This document shows positions 58,472-64,000 of a stretch of DNA of 64,000 bases, piece by piece (the stretch's first letter is position 1; each line of letters begins with the position of its first letter). Source of the DNA: Streptomyces platensis (GTDB taxonomy: Bacteria; Actinomycetota; Actinomycetes; Streptomycetales; Streptomycetaceae); NCBI RefSeq assembly GCF_008704855.1, contig NZ_CP023691.1:682001-746000 (forward strand). The letters run 5' to 3'. Position numbers and translations under genes: made by a program. A model generated the notes under the pieces. The model was not told where the DNA came from. It did no database searches and saw only the letters and a program-made list of their open reading frames with translations.

Positions 58472-61105
58472 GTGCCGCACCATGGAGGGAAGACGGTAAT
58501 TCACGACATATCCGATGAGGCGGTGGCGGGGCGGACGCCCTGGCCCCCGAGGGCGGATACGGCGACCGTGGCTTATGACGACGGCTTCCGGCGTACGGAG
58601 GCGGTGCAGGCAGTGACCGCACGAGTCCTTGGGTCTACCGGGGCTGAGCTGACCGCCGTCTATGTGCCGGCCGAAGGGGACGGCGTTCTTCAGCTGGCCG
58701 AGATGGTCGGAGGCTCCGGCGTCCCCTATGGGTTGCCGACGCGCTATCCGCTGTCCGGCAACTCTCCGGTGGCCGCGGCCTTCCGCAGCGGCGACCCGTT
58801 GTGGCTGGGCCCGGCGGAGCTCGCGGAGTACGACCTCAGCGGGGCCGCGGACAGCCCCGGTGCGGACGCCTGGGACGGTACCGGGAAGCCCCCGGCGGAT
58901 GTCTCGTTGTGCGTGCTGCCTCTGGGCGGAACCGTCCGGCGGCTGGGGTGCCTGGTGGTGATGGACAAGGCCACCGACGCCTTCGACGCGGACCGCCGCC
59001 AGCTCCTGGAGCTGCACGCCGACCAGGTGGCCGCGGGGCTGGAGGCCGTCGCGGCCCGAGCCATGGCGCAGACGGAGCGGCGGTCGCTGCTGGGTCCCGG
59101 GCTGGACACCCTGCGGGGCGGCGCCTTCACGCTGGTGCTGCGCACCGGGCGGATGGACGCGGACGCCCAGGTGCTGGAGCTGTTCGGCATCGGCCCGGAG
59201 GAGTTCGACCGGCGGGTGGAGACGCTGCTGGAGCGCACCGTGCCGGACGATGTGCCGGCGCTGATGTCGATCGTGGAGCCGGGCGGGCTGCCCGCGGCCG
59301 GCCACCAGCTGTCGATCCGTATCCGGCGGCCCAACGGCGAGCTGCACTGGCTGAGCCTGCGCTGCCGGGTGCTGGTCGACGCCGACGGCACCCCGGAGCG
59401 GATGCTGGGCGTGGTCGCCGACGCCTCGTATCTGCGGCCCACCGCCGACGAGGTCTCCATCGTGCAGCGGCTGTCGGCCGCGCTGGCCGGTGCCACGACG
59501 ATCCGGGACGTCAGCCGGGTGGTGGTCGCCGCGCTGCGGGCGCCGCTGGCGGCCGACCGGGTGGCGGTGGCCGAGCTGGAGGCCGACCGGTTCGTGGTGT
59601 CCGTGCTCGACCCGCCGGAGCCCGCGGCCTGGCCCGACGCGTGGCGGTCCGAATGGCGGTCCGAGTGGCCCGATGCGGCCTGCCACTCGATGCCCACGCT
59701 GGAGAGCGTGCTGCGCACCGGGCATGTCGCCCTGTGGCCGCCGGGGGCGGCCCTCGAAGCCGACCTTGCGGGCATCGGGCCCGGTGGGCTCGCCGTGCTG
59801 CCGCTGCCGGCCGAGGGCCGGATCGTCGGGGTGTGCCTGATCGGCTGGGACGCGGAGCACCACTTCGGGCCGGAGGAGCGGTCCTTGCTGACCGCGACCG
59901 CGGGCCTGGTGGGACAGGCCCTGGTGCGTGCCCATGCGCTGGACGCCGGGCACGAGCTCGCCACGATGCTCCAGCGCAGTCTGCTGCCCCGCAAGCTGCC
60001 GTCGCTGCCCGGCGGGGTGGCCGTCGCCCGCTATCTGCCCGCCACGATGGGCCTCGAAGTGGGCGGCGACTGGTACGACGTCATTCCGCTCTCCGACGGC
60101 CATGTCGCGCTCGTCATCGGCGATGTGGAGGGGCACAGCGCCGGCGCCGCCACGATCATGGGGCAGATGCGCACGGCCATCAGGGCCTACGCGGTGGAGG
60201 GCCACCCGCCCGATGTGGTGATCGCCCATGCCAACCGGCTGCTCCTGGGTATGGAGACCGATCTGTTCGCCACCTGCTGCTATGTGGACCTGGACATGGA
60301 GGAGGGCATCGCCTGGTTCGTCCGGGCCGGGCATCTGCCGCCGCTGCTGCGGCTGCCCGACGGCAGCACCGAGGAGGTGCCGGTCGAGGGCGGCCCTCCG
60401 CTGGGGGTGGCCGAGGACGGGGAGTTCCCGCTGACCGAGGTGGGCCTGGCCCCCGGCACCGTGCTCGCCCTGCTCACCGACGGCCTGGCCGAGTCGGCCA
60501 CCCTCCCGCTGGAGGACGGCATCCGCCGGGTGTGTGCGGCGCTGGCCGCGGCCGATCCGGCCGATGCCGGGCAGCTCGCCGATGCGCTGCTGGGGGGCGC
60601 GAAGCGGCGTGACGACGATGTGGCCCTGCTGGTGCTGCGCTACGACGGGATGCGGGTGCGCCCGACCCGGGTCCGCTGGACGGTGTGGCGGCTCCCGGAC
60701 GCCGTCATGCACGCCCGGCGCTTCACCGGGCGCACCCTGCGGTCCTGGGGTGTGACGGCGGAGCAGGATGTGGCCCTGCTGGTGGTGTCCGAGCTGGTCA
60801 CCAATGCCATCGCACACACCCAGGGCGAGGTGCGGCTGGATCTGACGCTGGCCGCGGACCGGCTGCGGATCGGGGTGAACGATGCTTCGCCGCGGGCCCC
60901 CGTGAAGCCGACGAGCGTGGACTGGGAGTCGACCGGTGGCCGCGGGCTGCTGCTCGTCGAGGCGATGTCGGCGTCCTGGGGCTCGGTGCCGCTGAGCGGC
61001 GGCAAGCAGGTGTGGAGCGAGATCGCCGTGGAGCCGGGCGAGCGGCTCGGCGCGGCGGCCCCGGCCGCCGCGGACGGCCGGCCGAACGGTGAGGAGGTGC
61101 GCTGA
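58472..61105 (+). CDS. GAF-PAS-GAF-SpoIIE phosphatase-HATPase regulator
   Basis: An 877-aa protein. GAF about 40-195, PAS about 220-310 (RIRRPNGELHWLSLRCRVLVD), GAF about 325-490. SpoIIE PP2C about 500-715 (GLEVGGDWYDVI, VIGDVEGHSAGAA, LLTDGLAESA, DDDVALLVLRY). HATPase about 735-850 (LVVSELVTNAIAHT, then TGGRGLLLVEAM). The GTG at 58472 is the first start in frame, but the best Shine-Dalgarno (GGAGGG, 58484-58489) lies inside it and is followed by no standard start codon at the right distance, so the true start is unsure. It lies 31 bases after the SAV_2336 gene and 1 base before a sugar-transport operon. Confidence 0.88.
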   Translation: MPHHGGKTVIHDISDEAVAGRTPWPPRADTATVAYDDGFRRTEAVQAVTARVLGSTGAELTAVYVPAEGDGVLQLAEMVGGSGVPYGLPTRYPLSGNSPVAAAFRSGDPLWLGPAELAEYDLSGAADSPGADAWDGTGKPPADVSLCVLPLGGTVRRLGCLVVMDKATDAFDADRRQLLELHADQVAAGLEAVAARAMAQTERRSLLGPGLDTLRGGAFTLVLRTGRMDADAQVLELFGIGPEEFDRRVETLLERTVPDDVPALMSIVEPGGLPAAGHQLSIRIRRPNGELHWLSLRCRVLVDADGTPERMLGVVADASYLRPTADEVSIVQRLSAALAGATTIRDVSRVVVAALRAPLAADRVAVAELEADRFVVSVLDPPEPAAWPDAWRSEWRSEWPDAACHSMPTLESVLRTGHVALWPPGAALEADLAGIGPGGLAVLPLPAEGRIVGVCLIGWDAEHHFGPEERSLLTATAGLVGQALVRAHALDAGHELATMLQRSLLPRKLPSLPGGVAVARYLPATMGLEVGGDWYDVIPLSDGHVALVIGDVEGHSAGAATIMGQMRTAIRAYAVEGHPPDVVIAHANRLLLGMETDLFATCCYVDLDMEEGIAWFVRAGHLPPLLRLPDGSTEEVPVEGGPPLGVAEDGEFPLTEVGLAPGTVLALLTDGLAESATLPLEDGIRRVCAALAAADPADAGQLADALLGGAKRRDDDVALLVLRYDGMRVRPTRVRWTVWRLPDAVMHARRFTGRTLRSWGVTAEQDVALLVVSELVTNAIAHTQGEVRLDLTLAADRLRIGVNDASPRAPVKPTSVDWESTGGRGLLLVEAMSASWGSVPLSGGKQVWSEIAVEPGERLGAAAPAAADGRPNGEEVR

Positions 61106-61106
61106 G

Positions 61107-62207
61107 GTGCGAGCTCGCCTGCGGGGTGCCGCTGCCGTCCTGGTCGGGGTGTGTCTGGTGGCCGGGCCGGTCGCCTGCGGAGAGGCCGGCGGGGCACGGG
61201 AGCCGCACGGGTCCGTCTCCGGCGGTGCCCCGAAGATCGGGGTGCTGCTCCCGGACAACACCTCGCGCCTCTACCACTTCGACAAGCCGCTGATCGAGCG
61301 GAAGATCCATCGGCTGTGCCCCAAGTGCACGGTGGAGACCGTCAGCGCGCAGCACGATGTGGCCACTCAGCAGCAGCAGGTGGACGCGATGATCACCAAG
61401 CGGGTGCAGGTGCTGATCCTGGACGCCGTCGACTCCAAGTCGCTCCGTTCGTCGGTCGAGAGCGCGCGGCGGGCCGGTATTCCGGTGGTCGCCTATGACC
61501 GCCTCGTCGAGGGGCCGGTGTCCGCGTATGTCTCCTTCAACGGCAAGACGGTCGGCAGGCTTCAGGGGGAGGCGCTGCTCAAGGCGCTCGGTCCCAAGGC
61601 GCGCGACGCCCAGATCGTCATGATGAACGGCGCGGCGACGGACCCCAACTCCGCCTGGTTCAAGCAGGGTGCGCTCGCCGCGCTCAAGGGCAAGGTGAAG
61701 ATCGGGAAGGCGTACGAGACCGGCGACTGGCGGCCGGAGAACGCGAACCGCAATATGGCCGCCGCCATTTCGGCCCTCGGCGCGGACCGCATCGACGGGG
61801 TCTACTCCGCCAATGACGGGCTGGCCGCCGGCATCATCGCCGCCCTTCAGGCCGCCAAGGTCTCTCCGCTGCCGCCCATCACCGGCCAGGATGCCGAACT
61901 CGCCGCCATCCAGCGCCTCGTCAAGGGCGACCAGATCATGACCGTCTACAAGCCCTTCGCGCCCGAGGCCGGCACCGCCGCCGCCATGGCCGTCGCGCTG
62001 GGACGCGGCGAGAAGCTCAACGGCATCACGACGCACACGGTCAACAGCCCCACCCACCGCGGCATCCCGGCCGTGCTGCTCACCCCGATCTCCGTGAACG
62101 TGCACAACATCAAGAACACCGTGGTCAAGGACGGTATGTACACGATCGATCAGATCTGCACCCCCAAGTTCGAGTCCGCCTGCAAGAAGGCGGGACTCCT
62201 CAGGTAA
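61107..62207 (+). CDS. Sugar ABC transporter substrate-binding lipoprotein (XylF/RbsB-like)
   Basis: A 366-aa periplasmic-binding-type protein (Peripla_BP_4 fold). A signal segment ends in a Cys (VAGPVACGEAGG), an imperfect lipobox, so it is probably a lipoprotein. Fold motifs: KIGVLLPDNTSRLYHFDKPLIE, VDAMITKRVQVLILDAVDS, AGIPVVAYDRLVEGP, VYSANDGLAAGIIAALQ, ITGQDAE. It resembles xylose-binding proteins. The GTG start with GAGGAGG upstream lies 1 base after the phosphatase stop. It is first in a binding protein-ATPase-permease operon. Confidence 0.9.
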   Translation: MRARLRGAAAVLVGVCLVAGPVACGEAGGAREPHGSVSGGAPKIGVLLPDNTSRLYHFDKPLIERKIHRLCPKCTVETVSAQHDVATQQQQVDAMITKRVQVLILDAVDSKSLRSSVESARRAGIPVVAYDRLVEGPVSAYVSFNGKTVGRLQGEALLKALGPKARDAQIVMMNGAATDPNSAWFKQGALAALKGKVKIGKAYETGDWRPENANRNMAAAISALGADRIDGVYSANDGLAAGIIAALQAAKVSPLPPITGQDAELAAIQRLVKGDQIMTVYKPFAPEAGTAAAMAVALGRGEKLNGITTHTVNSPTHRGIPAVLLTPISVNVHNIKNTVVKDGMYTIDQICTPKFESACKKAGLLR

Positions 62208-62218
62208 GGCAGGCATTC

Positions 62219-63028
62219 ATGGAGTCCGGCGCAACCCTCCGGCGGCCGAAGCCGGCACCGCCCCTGCTGGCACTGCACGGCATCTTCAAGCGGTACGGCG
62301 CCGTCCAGGCCCTGGCCGATGTCGATCTGGAGATCCGCGCCGGTCAGGTCGTCGCTCTCGTGGGCGACAACGGCGCCGGCAAGTCCACCCTGATCAAGGT
62401 GATCGCCGGGGTCGACCCCGCCGACGGCGGCGAGATCGAGTGGGACGGCCGGCCCGCCCCGATCACCCGCCCACACGACGCCCAGGACCTGGGCATCGCC
62501 ACCGTCTATCAGGACCTCGCACTGTGCGACAACCTCGACGTGGTCGGCAATCTCTTCCTCGGCCGCGAGATCCACCGGGCCGGTGTCCTCGACGAGGTGG
62601 AGATGGAGCGCCTCACCCTCGACCTGCTGGACATGCTGGCCATCCGGATGCCCGACGTCCGCCTCCCGGTCGCCTCGCTCTCCGGCGGCCAGCGCCAGAC
62701 CGTCGCGATCTCCCGCTCGCTCCTCGGCGAACCCCGGCTCGTCCTCCTCGACGAGCCCACCGCGTCCCTGGGCATCGAACAGACCGCCCAGGTCCTCGAC
62801 CTCGTCGACCAGCTGCGTGAGCGCGGGCTCGGGGTGCTCCTGATCAGCCACAACATGGGGGACATCAAGGCCGTCGCGGACTGGATCGCGGTGCTGCGGC
62901 TCGGCCGGAACAACGGGTTCTTCGATGTCACGACCACCTCCCACGAGCAGATCATCTCCTCGATCACCGGCGCCACGGACAATGCCGTGACCCGCCGCAA
63001 GGCACCGGAGTGGGACGCGGAGCCATGA
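62219..63028 (+). CDS. Sugar ABC transporter ATPase, single-domain (XylG-like)
   Basis: A 269-aa ATPase with Walker A GDNGAGKST, Q-loop VYQDLALC, signature LSGGQRQT, Walker B LVLLDEPTASLG and switch ISHNM. CUT2-type sugar transporters usually carry a double ATPase of about 500 residues. This is a single-domain version, so it probably works as a homodimer. It overlaps the permease gene by 4 bases. Confidence 0.92.
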   Translation: MESGATLRRPKPAPPLLALHGIFKRYGAVQALADVDLEIRAGQVVALVGDNGAGKSTLIKVIAGVDPADGGEIEWDGRPAPITRPHDAQDLGIATVYQDLALCDNLDVVGNLFLGREIHRAGVLDEVEMERLTLDLLDMLAIRMPDVRLPVASLSGGQRQTVAISRSLLGEPRLVLLDEPTASLGIEQTAQVLDLVDQLRERGLGVLLISHNMGDIKAVADWIAVLRLGRNNGFFDVTTTSHEQIISSITGATDNAVTRRKAPEWDAEP

Positions 63029-64000
63029 GCCGGACCTGGGCGCTCCGGAAGCACAAGGCGGGCGGCGGAGCGGTCACCGCTGCCGACCGCCGCCGGCTCA
63101 CGCCCGAGTTCGGCGCACAGAATCCCCTGGAGATCCTCAAGCGCAGATTCCACAGCGGTGAGCTCGGCTCGGTCCCGGTCGCCCTCGGCCTGATCGTGGT
63201 GTGGATCATCTTCGAGAGCCTCAACGAGAACTTCCTCTCGCCGCGCAACCTGTCCAATCTGAGCGTGGACATCGTCGGCACCGGCATGATCTCGGTGGGC
63301 GTCGTCTTCGTGCTGCTGCTGGGCGAGATCGATCTCTCGGTCGGCTCGGTGAGCGGTCTGGCGGCGGCCGCGTTCGCGGTGCTGAACGTGAGCCACGGGG
63401 TGCCGGAGGGGCTCGCGCTGCTGATCGCGGTGCTCGGCGGCGCGGCGATCGGAGCCGTGCAGGGCTTCTTCCTCGCCAAGGTCGGGGTCCCGGCGTTCGT
63501 GGTCACCCTCGCGGGCCTGCTGGGCTGGAACGGCCTGATGCTCTACATCCTGGGCGCCAACGGCACGATCAACATCGACGACAAGGGCCTGCTCGCGATG
63601 CTGACCGGCTACTACTTCCACAATGTGGCCGCCGCGTACGGCCTGGCGGCGCTGGGCACCGCCGGGTACTTCCTCGCTTCGTACCATGACGCGTGGCGGC
63701 GCCGGGCCGCCGGTGTGCCCGCCCGGCCGCTGAGCGAGATCCTGCTGCGCACCGGCGTGCTGGCGGCGATCGCGATGGCCTCGGCGTTCGTCCTCAACCA
63801 GTTCCTGGGGCTCCCCCTGGCCCTGTTGATCTTCCTTGTGGTGCTGGTCGGCCTCGACTGTGTGCTGCGCCGCACGCGCTACGGACGCATGATCTTCGCG
63901 CTCGGCGGCAGCGTCGAGGCGTCCCGCCGCACCGGCCTCAACGTGGACCTGGTCCGCATCTCGGTCTTCATGATGTCCGGCACGATGGCGGCGGTCGGCG
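63025..64000 (+). CDS. Sugar ABC transporter permease (XylH/RbsC-like), 3' end outside window
   Basis: At least 325 residues, open to the window end. After about 45 cytosolic residues it has repeated membrane helices with LLGEIDLSVGSVSGLAAA and VGVPAFVVTLAGLLGWNGL, hallmark loops of CUT2 (branched-chain/ribose-xylose) permeases, then ALGGSVEASRRTGLNVD, the ATPase-coupling loop. The start overlaps the ATPase stop (ATGA). Confidence 0.92.
   Translation, partial: MSRTWALRKHKAGGGAVTAADRRRLTPEFGAQNPLEILKRRFHSGELGSVPVALGLIVVWIIFESLNENFLSPRNLSNLSVDIVGTGMISVGVVFVLLLGEIDLSVGSVSGLAAAAFAVLNVSHGVPEGLALLIAVLGGAAIGAVQGFFLAKVGVPAFVVTLAGLLGWNGLMLYILGANGTINIDDKGLLAMLTGYYFHNVAAAYGLAALGTAGYFLASYHDAWRRRAAGVPARPLSEILLRTGVLAAIAMASAFVLNQFLGLPLALLIFLVVLVGLDCVLRRTRYGRMIFALGGSVEASRRTGLNVDLVRISVFMMSGTMAAVG

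Noticed and set aside
1..64000. CRISPR arrays, tRNA and rRNA genes
   Set aside because: I saw no regularly spaced repeats and no tRNA or rRNA-like sequence by eye. A tRNAscan/Infernal run would settle it.

Overview
The window is high-GC DNA with the gene density, GTG starts, translational overlaps and gene families of a Streptomyces chromosome. The gas-vesicle gene order, the SapB-type lantibiotic locus, the SpoIIE-type phosphatases and the VMAP/SAV_2336 proteins all fit Streptomyces or a close relative. I saw no rRNA, tRNA or CRISPR array. The window looks like accessory or chromosome-arm sequence rather than core.

Layout. 1-4529: the distal part of a gas-vesicle operon, gvpF(partial)-G-Y-Z-J-L-S-K. 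4704-6407: a Tat-exported VAO-type cholesterol oxidase, closed by a 13-bp terminator hairpin. 6950-14046: a complete ram/amf-type locus for the morphogenetic lanthipeptide SapB, made of the regulator ramR facing a minus-strand ramC-ramS-ramA-ramB operon. The 42-codon precursor gene ramS (11260-11388) is easy to miss. 14202-15091: an 890-bp IS5-family element with frameshifted orfA/orfB, inserted in the stop codon of a capA-like gene. 16406-17317: decayed transporter and LysR remnants, next to a FhuF-like reductase. 18213-19732: a divergent methyltransferase/TetR pair with two palindromes over a leaderless promoter. 19800-24024: a secreted protein, a large APC permease and a GNAT enzyme.

24391-38279: a PAS/GAF/SpoIIE phosphatase, a PatB-like aminotransferase, an IclR regulator convergent with an FAH-family hydrolase (both promoters share one sequence element), a secreted vWA-protein operon, a Cys-rich DUF5685-type protein, a second SpoIIE phosphatase, UppP and an acyltransferase. 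38476-51479: a PucR regulator, a third phosphatase (PAS-GAF-PP2C-HATPase), an RCK/K+-channel-like protein, a GABA-type permease, several small orphans, a zinc alcohol dehydrogenase and a bicovalent-type BBE flavoenzyme.

51555-58440: a tightly coupled four-gene unit encoding a trypsin-co-occurring (Trypco1-like) protein, a trypsin-VMAP fusion, a MoxR AAA+ ATPase and a 1137-aa SAV_2336/vWA-pseudokinase-degenerate ParA fusion. This matches the vWA-MoxR-VMAP ternary conflict-system architecture and is the most interesting system here. 58472-64000: a fourth phosphatase, one base upstream of a sugar ABC transporter operon (binding protein, ATPase, permease; the permease is cut by the window end).

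How it fits together. The gas-vesicle and SapB loci both act at the cell or colony surface and in development. The four PP2C phosphatases belong to the sigma-factor/anti-sigma partner-switching style of regulation that is expanded in streptomycetes. The VMAP unit is probably a signal-gated protease used in conflict or self-control. All functions are inferred from sequence alone.
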